A stretch of 64,000 nt of DNA, taken from Chinchilla lanigera. Its lineage: Eukaryota > Chordata > Mammalia > Rodentia > Chinchillidae. The DNA lies in assembly GCF_000276665.1 (NCBI RefSeq), contig NW_004955463.1:11659246-11723245 (forward strand). The letters run 5' to 3'. The translations under genes were made by a program, and so were the position numbers. Each line of letters opens with the position of its first letter. Positions within the stretch are counted from its first letter, which is position 1. The notes beneath the pieces were generated by a model. That model searched no databases. It was not told the origin of the DNA and saw only the letters and a program-made list of their open reading frames with translations. Positions 12,016 to 23,612 of this stretch are shown in pieces.

Positions 12016-12149
12016 CAGAGACGGAGGGACAGAGACAGACAGACCGACAGACAGAGACAGAAGGACAGGGACAGAGTGAGAGAGAGACAAAAAGACAGAG
12101 TTACTGTGTAATACTGTTCTGCACTAGGACCATTTAGCTCAACCAAAAA
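12016..12149 (-). repeat. Right arm of inverted repeat
   Basis: On the minus strand this starts 'tttttggttgagctaaatgg' and continues into the same TCTCTGTC-rich tract as the left arm. The spacer is about 725 bases. It may be two copies of an unrecognised short repeat or one inverted duplication. Confidence 0.85.
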
Positions 12150-13379
12150 TGTTTTAAAATTTCCCTTAGTGACAAAAGCATAAATCTAAGTACAATTTGT
12201 CAGTTTTAGAAGCCCAGAAAATGCCAAACTGATTTGCACATAAAAATCTTGCTGTCAGTTAAATAGATAAACTATTAGGTTACAAATGAAAATATAGCCT
12301 CATAGTTAAATCTACCAATTTTCTGATTATTTATAAGCATAACTGGATTGATGGACATCAGTCATGACATAAGCACCAAGTATAGATGAATATATATGCA
12401 GACCTGGACACAGACTGTGGTACATGTCCTTTGTTCTCATAAGTGAGTAGGAAGTAGATTATTTAACTGGACCAGATCATACAGTAGCACAGGTTGTGCA
12501 CTGAATATCTGCTGAGGGCGTCACGGATATACATGGAGAAAGGAATGAATTATCTTCTGTGGAGTCACACAGATATGGGACATGGGAGAGGCCAGGCTTA
12601 CGAAGCTTGGGGTTCTCACATCTGCCACTCACATCTGCCGCTCACAAAACCCACGTCTACATCAGTCTTAAAATGTTTCCTCATTTATCCATTTTTCATT
12701 TTGGGTTTCCAGTTGAAAAAACATTCTGTGACTAAATATAAATTTGAAAATTGCTGTGCTACGTGATAAATAAAGAGATGTTTTTAAGCTAAAGTGACCA
12801 TTTTTGAAACTGCGAAAGCTTTTCCTTGAATATGCCACAATTAACTACAAGTTAGGAAAGAGCATTACCTCCATGCAAGGCCCTGTGAACACTGTTTTCC
12901 TTCACTCTTTTTAAGCATATATATGTGTGTGACTATTTTTTGTCTTAGAAATTTATGATAGCGCTAAACATTCTACTTTATATTTTGACTGTCTCATGGT
13001 TTACGAGCATTTTCTGTTTCCAATGGCTGAAATCATAATCTTGAAGCCAATGTAATGCTGAATAATGTAGCTGGATCGCGCTTCATCTTTCTACAAAGCT
13101 CTGTTGTGTGGCGTGCTGCCTGGGTTGCCTTTACTCCGTCCTGCTTCTCATTTCCCTCCTTTCCTCTCCCCTCTTTACCCTCCTTCCTTCTTCCTGCCAG
13201 AATAATGTGAGTAAATCTCATTCACATCCCTGATCCTTTCTTTGGATAAATTCTTCGTTTGAATTCTTAGATCACCACAAAAAGGTATGATAGATGACAG
13301 GTAAGTAATAATAATAGGCAATACTATGTTTTAGACTATCAGATGGTGATAAATATAAAGAACAAAGTGAAAGCAAGGT

Positions 13380-13860
13380 GGAAGGGGTGGAGAAGCCTGC
13401 TATTCTAGAAAGGGTTGCTGGCCAAGGCCTTTCCCAGGAAGTCACACCTGTCCTGGATGCTAAAGGCCAAGTGGGTTGGGCGATGCCTGTGGAAAACTCC
13501 TTTAGGCAAAGGATGGGCAGGGTTAATGCCCTGAGGTTGGGACTCGCTTTGACCTTTCTAGAAAAGGAAGGAATCCAGGGTATTGGAGGAGAGTGAGCAA
13601 GGGGTTACTTAGAGGATATGAGGTGGAAAACATTTAGGGAGCTGGACCACAGAAGGAACTCCTTAGCCTTGGGGAGAATCTGAGGCCATTAGAGCGTTTC
13701 TAGCTAGAAAGTAACACAACCCCATCCCTTTGTGAGGAATTAGGTAGTGAGCCAGGAGGAGAGGCAGTGGACAGACCTGCAAGTTAGGAAGCTGCTGCAG
13801 AAATCAGAAAAAGGAAGTAATATTAATCAGTGAAGTGCCCTGTGTTCTGCTCTCTCAAAA
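13380..13860 (+). mobile_element. Old dispersed repeat, same type as 40.2-41.35 kb
   Basis: Phrases such as 'ggccattagag...', 'gtaacacaacc' and 'aggaagctgctgcagaaatc' match a very common mammalian medium-reiteration text (animal weight: 'ggccattggag', 'gtgacatgatc', 'aggaggctgttgcagtaat'). I cannot name the RepeatMasker family. The 72-codon frame at 13378 lies within it and is not a gene. Confidence 0.5.
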
Positions 13861-14734
13861 TCTAAAAAATACCACAAAAGTGAAGGCTGTGTTATGTGTG
13901 TGTCCATGTGTGAGATTTAAAGTTTTCCTTTTTGGTAAGAAAAAATCTCATATTATTTTTGAATTAATAGGGCACAATGTTTAGTTTTCTAATAGTAATA
14001 TATTTTCTGTTTCTTATGAGCTATAGACTGTTTATGCCTTATTTGCTGGATAGGTTTTCATCATCAAATTAAAAGAGAGCTTTAGCTATTTACATTATTT
14101 TTACTCATTTATATTACCTATTATCCATCGGTGTAGTGTGGAAATCAGTGTAGAAATATTTTCCTGCTTTGTTGGCTGAGTTTGTTTGGAGAATGATTTA
14201 CTTTGCTATAAATTTTCAACTGAAGCCAAATCTCTGACCACTGTGGCTTCATTTTCTCCAGGCAAAGACTCCTTTAGAAAAGCTTTCTTTGATTTCCAGG
14301 TGCTGGAACTCTTTTAAGTTCAGTCTCCAAGGCCACTACCCACAGTGTTCTCTCTGGTTATCTATAATCTAAGAATAATTTACTGTGAGCCAGGGCCAGA
14401 CTTCCCCAACTCCCTACCAGCAGCATGGGAAGAGAATGGAAAAAGAGGAGACTAAAGAGGGGACATACAGGAAGAAACTTTGGACACTACAGATTTAAAA
14501 AAAAAGAAAAGAAAAAGAAAATAAAGGAATTCACAATCAGAAAAAAAGATCGTTTACACTTGAATTCCTGAATGAGGAGAATGGAGGTACAGCAACAGCC
14601 CTCAGACCTACTCTAAGTTGATAAATTTAAGTGATAAATTCAAGTGCTAATGTGATTTTTATAATTTAGTTCTATTGGCCTTACAGGAAACATTTCACTA
14701 TAAGATTGATGACAGTGTTACACTAAGCTCTTTC

Positions 14735-14900
14735 ATTTTTGCAAAGATGTGGTGGTTGTCTTGTACATTTCTGTCTTGCCTTTCAAATGTAAGGCCCAGG
14801 AAAGATGGAGTCATCTTGGGTTTATTTACATCACTTTACCCAGCACTTAGAACCACCTCTGAGAGGCAAGAAATGTTTGCATACTTTTCAGACAAGTAAA
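14735..14900 (+). mobile_element. L2 3' end fragment
   Basis: The order 'ctttcaaatgtaaggcccagg', 'tttatttacatcac', 'acccagcacttagaacc' and a terminal 'gaggcaagaaatgtttgc' resembles the L2 3' end (cccagcacctagcacagtgcc ... caataaatgtttg). Confidence 0.5.
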
Positions 14901-15949
14901 TGAACAGCTCCATAAAATGTTAGTGTAGAATGGAGGCGACTGAGTCACAAGCTTTAGTGAAATCAGTTCCCGGTCTTGTTTTGTCCAACACAGCCATGCT
15001 GTTTGGCTCAGCATCATTATTAGTACTGCTGTAGGGACTCCTGGGATTGGTGGTGAGATTTGTGCCTTTATTTCATGGTTCTACACCACTTTGCTCTTAT
15101 AGGTCTTCTTTGTGTTTGCCTGGAGTTCTCAGACCTCTTCTGGACATTTGGTGTCATTTTCTTTTCTCAAATTAACCTTTTCTATGGTAATTTTGGAGGA
15201 TGATGGTGTTTGCTCTCTAAACTCTTGTTTATTGGGTGGGAGTCCTTGGGGTAAGGATTAAAGGATCATGATAGGTTTTCTTCTGATAAATACAACTGTA
15301 AATTTCACCAGCACCAGTAAGTCACCATTTTACCACATTGTCATATAATCAATGCCACTTGTTTATTGGGATAACTGAGAATTCTTTAGATTTAAATACA
15401 AAGTGAAATGTGGCATGTTATCCCAGAACCAACTTTCAGTTACCTGTGTTAGTGGTGGGCAGAGTACGACAGCATGCCCTCAGTCCTTCTCGTTTGTATA
15501 GTGTCTCTTTGTAGTCACTGTCATTGCTTTCTATGGTAATTTATGATTTTTTGTGTCTGTTAAATGACTGTGTTTTACATATGCAATAAGTAGACCTAAA
15601 TGATTATTGTCAAACAAGAAATGCCTGGTGCTTCCAAGATGGCCCTGGAGAGCAGAACTATTGCTAAGCTGTAGAGCCAGAGGACACACAGCGAGAAACA
15701 CAGGTCATGGGAAAGTGATTTGCTTGGTGAAATAGGTGCTTAGGCTATATACCTCCATTTGAAGAGAATAACTTGAGAGCAAAAGACTCCCCTCTGTATC
15801 TTCTTTAGGCATCCAAGGAAAGGGAAGTTTAGCATATTAGTAACTTTCCTGTCACTGAGACAAAATACACAATATCTGCAATTTAGAGGAGGTTTCTAAA
15901 GATAATGCAGTAGTATATGTTTACCGTGTGTAATGATCACATTCATCAT
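14901..15949. other. Intron sequence, nothing recognised
   Basis: I see no exon, RNA gene or clearly assignable repeat in this stretch. Confidence 0.4.
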
Positions 15950-17125
15950 AGGGAATTTGTACCTGCACATGATACACCTTAAATTTTTTTGCCCATCCCC
16001 TCTCCACCCTTCAACCTGTCTTCCCGCCCCATTCACAAAAGCTTTGTATCCATTTTCCCCTTCATCTTTTTAAAGTACTTTTTCCCGTCCTTTCCTTTTC
16101 CCTCCTCCTCCCTTATTCCCTTTCCCATTTAAATAAATTCTTCCTTCTTCCCAATATCTATCCTCCATTTTGCTCCTTATTTATCCTTTGATTTTCTTAT
16201 TCAAAAGAAACAATGTGATATTTAAATTTGTGTGTCTGATTTATTTCACTTAAAATAATGGTCTGAAGACGCATCCTTTTACCTAAAAATATGTCAGGTT
16301 TATCCTTCTTTGTGGCAGAGTACTATTTTATTATATATAAATACCACATTTTCTTTATCTGTTTGTATATTAAAGGGCATATGGGTTGTTTCCAAGATTT
16401 ACCTATCACAAATTGTGCTGCTATAAACATGGGTGAGAATATATTACTGGTATGATGCTTTTAACTTTTCTGGGAAGATCCACATAGAAGGGGAAAGCCT
16501 GAGTCAAATAGAACTCCACTTTTAGGTTTTTGAGGAATCTCCATAGTGATTTCCATAGTGTTATAGCAATTTACACTCCCGCCAAAAATGGGGAAGTGTT
16601 CCTTTCCCCTCACAGCCTCACCAGCATTAGTTATTAATTTCTTGATGATAGCCATTCTTTCTTGTGTAAGATAGAATCTCCATGTTGTTTTAATTTGCAT
16701 TTGTTGAATGATCAGGACATTTTTTCATATATTTATTTGTTGTTTTTCTTCTTCACCTGAAAAGTGTCTATTAATTTCAGATGCCAGCTTTTGGGATTGG
16801 GTCTTTAAATTTAAGGAATCCAATTTTTGTTGTTACTTTTATATCCTAGATATTAGTCATTTGTCTGATGAGCTGCTGGTAAATTTTTTCCCCATTCGGT
16901 GCATTCTCTCTTCATTCTGTTGGTGGTTTCTTTTGCTATGCAAACGGTTTTTAATTTGATCTTCCATGAAACTGTTTCTGTCTTGATATTTAGATCTTTG
17001 ATGCATTTCAGATTTAGTTTAGTACATTGTGAGGAACATTGGTTTAAACTTTTGCATGTGGAAAGGCAGATTTTCCAGTGCCATTTATTAAGAAGGCTGT
17101 CTTTCTTCCAGTGAAAATCTTTCAC
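15950..17125 (-). mobile_element. L1 3' end, antisense
   Basis: The minus strand at 17125-16853 reads as the L1 ORF2 C-terminus (frame with 'LNIKTETVSWK' and 'KETTNRMKRECTEWGK'). Lower coordinates give the ORF2 end and 3' UTR, with 'ctccatagtgatttccatag' and 'gctgctataaacatggg' visible on the + strand. A pyrimidine-rich stretch at 16000-16200 is the L1 polypurine tract in antisense. Stops show it is inactive. It is 5' truncated at about 17125, where LTR-like sequence starts. Confidence 0.85.
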
Positions 17126-17455
17126 CTTAAAGGAGAAGAGGCTTATTTGGAGTCATGATTTTAGTGAGTTCAGACCACGGTTGGCTCACTCCAAAGCAAA
17201 ACCAGCATAGCCATGGTCATCTATGAAGCAGAGAGAGCAGGGGAGGAGTCAGGAACTAGAATACAGCTTCCCAGGTCACACGTCCAGCCCAGGGACCCAC
17301 TTCCTCCACCTCATCTCCCCACCATCTACTACACATTCAGCTACAGGTCATTAATGGGTTAACCCACTAATGAGGATCGCACCTCCATGATCCAATCACC
17401 TTCCAACCCTGGGATACTCTGGGAGGACATCTTGGGTCTAAACCATAATACTTAA
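17126..17455 (-). mobile_element. LTR-like repeat, probably ERVL-MaLR, antisense
   Basis: Text such as 'gacccacttcctccacctca', 'aacccactaatgagg', 'tgatccaatcacctt' and 'gggaggacatcttgggtc' is typical of antisense MaLR-type LTRs in mammals. The ends and family were not resolved. Confidence 0.5.
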
Positions 17456-18249
17456 TAAGGGTAGGAATCAGGTGGTAATGAAAAGAGGAAAATAGGTTCT
17501 CTAGAGGAAAGTTATGAGAAAACAGATTAGAAGTAGGAATGTCTTGTGCTCAGAGGATGGGGGAGATGGATTCCTCCAGAAGAGAGACTGAACCCTCGGT
17601 GTTTTCAGATTTCTAAGCCAGAGCCTAAATTTCTGTTGAGGTGTTGGAGGACTGGCATAAATGATTATCAAAGAAACAGGTCTCCAAATCTGTAGAACAC
17701 AAAAGTCTGAATTTATTTTGTGTCTGAGATTGCTCAATTCTATATTACTTTGACCTTTATCCCTTCTCACAGCGTTATTAAATTTGTTTAAATGCAAACA
17801 TACTGACTTGTAACTGTGTCCACTAATATAATGTCTTCCCAGAATAAAGTACCAGTTTAGCATGTACATTTTGATTATTCTGAGTATTATTTTAGACCAG
17901 TTGTTGATATATCATCATCATACCATCCTCATCATCAGTGCTGTAATGAAATAAAATGAAGTGACCTAATTACAATCACTTCTTTTCTCTCTTCCTCTGC
18001 AATTTTAGAAAATGGGTCAAAGTTAGTAAGATATTTGTGTTCTTTTCCTACTTTCAGTTTATTAACGAGTTCAACTATGATCAAACTTACTCAATAGAAG
18101 AAAAGGGAATGTGGAACAAAGAAAAAAGTCATGGCTATTGCACAATGTGTTAGGTACATCTGTGTCCCACACACCAGAATTACTCACCTTCCAATTCCAG
18201 AAAAGACTTATGTTTTTATTCATTTGTAAACATTCTTTTCTTTCTGCAG
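17456..18249 (+). other. UNC5D: Intron end before the Ig exon
   Basis: This is the last part of the upstream intron. It ends in the acceptor 'cattcttttctttctgcag' at 18249, with a good polypyrimidine tract. The 122-codon minus frame at 17501-17869 has no recognised domain. Confidence 0.7.
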
Positions 18250-18430
18250 GTGGAATGGCTGAAAAATGAAGAGCCCATTGATTCTGAACAAGATGAGAAC
18301 ATTGACACCAGGGCTGACCACAACCTAATCATCAGGCAGGCACGGCTCTCTGACTCAGGGAATTACACCTGCATGGCAGCCAACATAGTGGCCAAGAGGA
18401 GAAGCCTGTCAGCTACAGTGGTGGTCTATG
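18250..18430 (+). CDS. UNC5D: UNC5D exon: C-terminal part of second Ig domain
   Basis: This 181-nt exon (60 codons plus one base; phase 0 to 1) encodes the C-terminal part of the extracellular Ig-C2 domain. Exon residue 3 is the core c-strand Trp (VEWLKN), and residues 35-41 (DSGNYTC) are the classic DxGxYxC f-strand motif with the second disulfide Cys. Asn38 lies in an N-glycosylation sequon (NYT). The Ig domains of UNC5 receptors take part in netrin and FLRT binding. The acceptor is ctttctgcag and the donor gtaagact, both good. The preceding exon, with the start of this Ig domain, is upstream of the window. The 70-codon open frame that begins here simply reads through the donor into the intron. 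Confidence 0.96.
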
Positions 18431-19139
18431 GTAAGACTAGTCCCAGGGCCATGACTGGATAGGGTGGGGCCAAACTCAGAGAAGCAGAGGGATGTATATT
18501 TTAAGACATTCCAGGCATGGAGCTGAAAGGACACAGATGGTCATTGGCTGCAGGGCTCTGTCCTTCCTCCATTTGACAGGCAGGCAAATGTCCCTATTTC
18601 TATTAATATGTTTGCTATTCCGTCCAATCTCAGACTCCTGTGTGATAGTCAGTGACATTTCCATTCCCATTCTGTTCTAAAAATAATAAAAGTTTTGTTC
18701 ATTTTCCCCCATTGTGTTTATATTTGAAAAGCATTAAGGTGGGCAACTTCTGCTTCTGCCCTCTCCCAAACCCAACACCCGCCCCCATCTTCCCACTCCT
18801 GCTGTCAGTTCCTCTCCTGGCATAATGAAATCCACCAAAAACAAACACCGTTATTTGCTATCTCAGGTATTGTATAAAAGAAATTCCCAGCTTTTTAAGT
18901 AAAGGCATTCCCTTTCACAACAGAAGAGTCCTGGGATTTATTTTTGAAGCACTTAATAGAAATTCAAATGCTGATATTTTCTTCTTATACTGTGGATTTT
19001 CAAGTACTTTAGTGATCTGCTGATGAATTCTTCCTCCTCTTCATAATTGTCCTGCAAAGCAAAATCTCTAGGTCTTTTCTTTTGCAGAGAGTAGGTTAAA
19101 AGGCAGCTGAAATAAGGCTCCTGCCACCTCACAACAGAG

Positions 19140-19235
19140 TAGCCAATGAGGCTCCGTATGATCTTCTTGTCCCTGGATGCCCAACTCACAACACCTGGCA
19201 CAGCGGCTTGCACATAGTAGGCAATCAGTAAAAAC
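19140..19235 (+). mobile_element. Possible MIR/L2 3' end just before exon
   Basis: 'acacctggcacagcggcttg' followed by 'cacatagtaggcaatcagta' resembles the MIR/L2 tail (gcctggcacatagtaggcactcaataaat). The acceptor tract of the next exon follows about 40 bases later. Confidence 0.45.
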
Positions 19236-19275
19236 CTTTCTCCTTTTTTTCTCCCCTCCCATTTTTGTCTCTCAG

Positions 19276-19443
19276 TGAATGGAGGCTGGTCTTCCTGGAC
19301 AGAGTGGTCAGCCTGCAATGTTCGCTGTGGTAGAGGATGGCAGAAACGTTCCCGGACCTGCACCAACCCAGCTCCTCTCAATGGTGGGGCGTTTTGTGAG
19401 GGAATGTCAGTGCAGAAAATAACCTGCACTTCTCTTTGTCCTG
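19276..19443 (+). CDS. UNC5D: UNC5D exon: thrombospondin type-1 repeat 1
   Basis: This 168-nt exon (56 codons, phase 1-1) encodes one whole extracellular TSP1 repeat. With the split first codon, the layered Trp motif is WSSWTEW (residues 5-11), and the six cysteines are at 14, 18, 29, 41, 51 and 55, the expected pattern. Arginines that stack between the Trp side chains are in [11 protein letters not shown]. The WxxW pattern is the usual C-mannosylation target. The CxxxC after the Trp ladder reads CNVRC, lacking the Ser/Thr of the O-fucosylation consensus. The acceptor is ttttgtctctcag and the donor gtgagata. A 185-codon minus frame (18953-19510) overlaps but looks like a shadow. Confidence 0.96.
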
Positions 19444-21143
19444 GTGAGATATACACAGATTCCCCTTTTCCCTTCTGATCTACCAACACTATTAGGCTGG
19501 TGTGAAACAATTAATATACCCTTCCTTTCCACAGTCACCTCTGCTCAGGTTTTCGTGTCCCTCTCCAAGGTTCTGATGCCGAACACTATCTTAGGGTATA
19601 GTTTTTGGTTTTGGTTTTTTAATATTCAGATGACACTGAATATTCACTATCACTAGTAGTTTTTATACTACCAGTGTTTGGTTGGGCGAAGCAACCCCTT
19701 GTGTCCTTCAGTTTGTCTTCTTTATGAAATATATTTGTATAATAAATAGGAACAGGGATTAGGTGAGACATCTTCAAGTACAAAAGAGCACAAAGCAAAA
19801 CCTTGAGCCTTTGTCAGCTGTAGCTTTTATTTGTTTATAGTACTATTGGCAGAGATTGTACACTGCCACAACAATCTGTATTTTACATTTGGCCTGTGCT
19901 TGCCTTTCTTTCTGAACAGATAGAGACTTCATTTTCCAAATATGTTTCATATCAGTTCATTTGTTCATCTCTCCCTGGCTGTAACCCAATTTATACAATG
20001 AGAAATAGATGAGTTGGAAGATGGCTCTCTTTATGGAAAGCATATCCTCCCACTGAGAAATAAATTGATCCTGCCTCTCACATGCACTACAGAACATTAA
20101 CTCCAAGGACACTGGCCTAGAGTCTCATGTCTTTTAAAATTTCAAATTTAGCTCCTCTTAAAGCTAAGGTGAGGCTCTGACCAGCAGCATATTCTTACAG
20201 TTTCATTTTGATTCCTATTCAATAAACATTTATTGAGTGCTTACTATGTGCGGGTATTGCTCAGGATATCTTTACACATATAATGTCATTTAATTCTGTG
20301 TTGTGAGTTGTCTTACCTTCAGGTAACAGAAATGGTAGTGAGGCCAACTGATTTTGTGACTTCCCAGAGTTGCTCAGCTCATAAGTTGATAGAACCAAGA
20401 CCAGGACTCAGACGCTTTGCCTTAATTTCACTAATTTTTATATTACCTTATTCTTGGCTAATTGCTTTAAAAATTTGAATATCTTAACCCACATAAGCAT
20501 GGTAAGGCTATTCCTGTGAGGTAATAGGGCAATTGCCTTGAACATCTGCCCTAATCTCTAGGGTTAATCTTTAATGGAATTAAGTTCAGTTTGTTCATTT
20601 CTACATACCGCACCAATCCATGACCCATGAAATTCTATTTATGTACATGCTGGCATCGTGGGGTTTGACTGACCTGTTTTAGTCTAATGCTGTCATTATA
20701 TTGGCATTTAGCTTTTCATTGTTTAGGGGCTTTTGGGCTTTAAAATAGTTCGTTTTACCCCCTGTTCTAAACTGTCAACCCACAAGGCAGTGGCTGATGA
20801 CCAGTTGCTACTGGCCAGACTTTGTGCGTCTATTTCAGATGTACTTGAGCCTAGAAGATTAGGAAAGAACAGACGATGACATTATTAGCCAACACAAAGG
20901 TATTGGTCATTTAAACGCTTTCCTAAATTCAATAATAGGTCTTGTCCTAAAATAGCAGCAGAATTATACCTTTGCTCTGGTTAGGAAAGAAAGCAGGGAG
21001 AGACGACACGGTATTATGAGCTAGTGTAGCTCCTTTTGGTGGTTTCTTTAAAATCCAATGTAAAGTCAGCAGTGGAGCTGGAGTGTGTTTCACACAGCTG
21101 CTTGATTCCCTCTCACAGTGGTTTCTGTTGTTTCCCTTTGAAG
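19444..21143 (+). other. UNC5D: Intron between the two TSP1 exons
   Basis: This 1.7-kb intron contains a MIR at about 20210-20440 and otherwise no recognised feature. It ends in ttgtttccctttgaag. Confidence 0.85.
20210..20440 (-). mobile_element. MIR SINE, antisense
   Basis: The + strand reads as an antisense MIR: 'aataaacatttattgagtgc', 'ttactatgtgcgggtattgc', 'tgtcatttaattctgtg', then 'ggtaacag', 'gttgctcagctcataagt' and 'gaaccaagaccaggactcag'. This is close to full length. Confidence 0.85.
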
Positions 21144-21308
21144 TGGATGGGAGCTGGGAAGTGTGGAGTGAGTGGTCAGTCTGCAGCCTAGAGTGCGAGC
21201 ATCTCAGGATCCGAGAGTGCACAGCGCCACCCCCAAGGAATGGGGGCAAGTTCTGTGAAGGCCTCAGCCAGGAATCTGAAAACTGCACAGACGGGCTCTG
21301 CATTCTAG
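21144..21308 (+). CDS. UNC5D: UNC5D exon: thrombospondin type-1 repeat 2
   Basis: This 165-nt exon (55 codons, phase 1-1) encodes the second TSP1 repeat, directly outside the membrane-proximal stalk. The Trp motif is WEVWSEW (residues 5-11), with cysteines at 14, 18, 26, 38, 48 and 53, so all six are present. Asn47 forms an NCT sequon. Residue 16 is Leu (CSLEC); my recollection of the human protein has Pro there, which would be a substitution, though I cannot verify it. The acceptor is ttccctttgaag and the donor gtaacacc, which lacks the usual AGT at +4 to +6 and is only moderate. The exon ends CTA G, so it can splice either to the microexon at 36739 or directly to the transmembrane exon in the same phase. 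Confidence 0.96.
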
Positions 21309-21939
21309 GTAACACCCTCTGGGTAGCATCTTTGTGTTCTGTTCGTGATGTTCACATATTTTTATATTTCAAGAAATAATGCCACAGCCATGAATTGGGT
21401 TAAACAAGCCACCAAAAAACCAGGAACAAAAAGGAAAAGGGTAAAAGATGTAGAAAAGTACATAAATATGTTTTGGGGAAAAATGAGAGTAATTTGAAAT
21501 AATGTGTCATACTCTAATCAGATAATGTTTTAGGAGGAATAGATTCAGAAAATATTTAAAACTCTTAGGAGCTACCACTTTATGTTTGGTAAAATTCTGA
21601 CACTGATCACTATGTGCCTATAGTTTTCCCAATAAGTTCACAATATTATAAAGTGTTTAATACATCTTTGTATTTCAGAACTCTTTGCCAGGGTGTATAT
21701 ATTACACCTGTATTACACACATAGCTCCAGTGTTGGGACAGAGCATGGCCCTGAGGAGGAAGGTAGCTTTGTGTGGCACTGGTCTGTCAGGGTAGGAAAT
21801 GGAATGTTCATTTCTTAACTTTAAAACCTTTGCTTATTCCTGCGATCACACAATTACTGTTTCCAACCAACTATCTACTTGATTTAGAAAACAAAGTAAG
21901 ATCAAAGAGAGTCAAAGAGAGACAGATTTTAATTTGGTT

Positions 21940-22115
21940 CTATCTCTTCTTTTGCTTTGTGAACCTGGCCAAGTCACTTAACATCCCTAACTGTAAATAC
22001 CAATAGTAATCACCAGTTTGGGTTTTAGTCAAGGCTACATGGTGAAATATGTCTGACTCTTTCATGGCATAAAGTAGGTCCTCAGTAAATAGGTACTTCA
22101 GTCATTGATGTGGAT
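21940..22115 (+). mobile_element. MIR SINE, sense
   Basis: 'ctggccaagtcacttaacat' followed by 'ccctaactgtaaatacc' and a tail 'ataaagtaggtcctcagtaa' are the MIR core and 3' end. Confidence 0.75.
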
Positions 22116-23138
22116 AAGCTAAGGTGTGTGGATTTTGCCTGAGTCTCTAAATGCAGGAATCTGAGGATATTCATATGCTGTAGAACTAGGTGGCCTTCAT
22201 GGAAAACACCTAGGTTATATCCTGCAAAAATACCATAGTTCAGTAGGCTGGGATCTCTTCAGGAATGTGAGTCACTTTTTATTAGAGAAGATAGCAATGT
22301 AGGTGAAAGTGCTCTATGGGGTTTATTTTTCTGTGTTCACATGACTGCATACTCTTGAAAGATGCACATGCCAAGTGCTATCTTTTCAGAATAAATTTCT
22401 ATGGTGAATACATCATTTAAAACAGTTAATACATAGAAACAAACCCTTAACTCATCAGCCACACTGCCTTTGTTTGCTAGTGTAAGTACAGAGAACCCTG
22501 CTGTGTTAGACCCCATCCAAAGGGTTGTGATGGAAGTCAACATAGATATCAGTCTCACTGGTGAAAAGTCTGTGTGCTCCAGTAAATACATACCAGCCAT
22601 TTGCCTTTTCAAAATGACTTCCTCCTTCCTAAATGAAACAGAAGGCAAACTCAATAGCAAGACATTTAAGAAAATGGTTTCTGACAACCCTTGAATACCA
22701 CTGGATTCTTTCTGAAACATACCTCTGAGATGTGAATGTTTTTTTACATTGTGGCCATGTCTTTAAAGCAATGTATTGAGGACTATGAATTTCGTATGTC
22801 ATAAAGAACGATGACAAAATAACTATTTGGCTGCAGGTCGAAGTTTAGATAATCATAGTAATAAACATTGCTATCAACCATGCACTGCATTTGTACTTGG
22901 GGAAAATCTATGGGTTTCTCACTTCATCTTGAACTGACTAAGACCCTGAAAGTTACTGTCTAAAGAGACGATGGTGAGCTCTAAATGTAAGAAAGTGTGG
23001 TTATGAAAATCGTGAATATCATTGATTCTTACTTGTGATATCTAGTCACTCATCAGTACAGCAAAAAATTTGGTTTAGGACTGAAAAGAAGTAATAGCAC
23101 TGAGAATGTTCTGGCAAGTGTGCATCAAATCTGGGATG

Positions 23139-23612
23139 ACATACTAGTCTGGGTTCCCAAAGAAAGAGAATCAATAGGGTAACAGGGAAAGAGACACTTC
23201 AGTAGAGAGATAGAGATACTTATTCTGAGAAATCAACTCATGCAGTTACAAAGCTTGGCAAGTCCAAATCTGCAAAGACAATCTCCTAGTTCAAGTCCAA
23301 GGTTGGCAGGCAGTAGAATCAAGAACACCTGATGTCTTAGTTCAGAGATTGTGAGCAGGTTAAGGAGCTATCCCAGTATAGAGACCGTCAGGGGAAGGAT
23401 TGTCTGTCACTCAGAGGAGGGTCAGCTTACTGGCTTCTCAAGTCTTAGCTGATTGAATGTGATCCTTTCACATTACAGAGGTTGGTCTGCTTTATTCATT
23501 TGCCAGTTCAAATGTAACATTCTCAAAGAAATGGCTAGAATGTAACATATGACCAAGTATCTAGGCACTCTGACCCAGGCAAATTGACGCATCCAACTAA
23601 CTACCAGAGCTT
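23139..23612 (-). mobile_element. Solo MLT2-type (ERVL) LTR, antisense
   Basis: The + strand starts 'tagtctgggttcccaaagaa' and later has 'cttggcaagtccaaatctgc'. The minus strand begins like MLT2, with 'gtcaatttgcctgggtcaga', 'tacttggtcatatgtt', 'aataaagcagacc' and 'tgtaatgtgaaaggatcaca'. This is the ERVL LTR pattern over its full length of about 470 bp. No internal region is present. Divergence is substantial. Confidence 0.8.

Larger units (their letters stand above)
9161..13379. other. Intron sequence, one long inverted repeat
   Basis: No exon was recognised. The only structure seen is the inverted repeat with arms at 11173-11290 and 12016-12149. The 123-codon frame at 11766-12137 is driven by its GACAGA-rich arm and is not credible as a gene. 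Confidence 0.45.

Noticed and set aside
11766..12137. 123-codon + strand frame with QTDRQTETEGQ
   Set aside because: The repeated part is a GACAGA tract in one arm of an inverted repeat; no gene evidence.
18953..19510. 185-codon open frame on the minus strand
   Set aside because: It covers the antisense of a real TSP1 exon and its flanks, has no recognisable domain, and is best explained by the low stop frequency opposite coding sequence.
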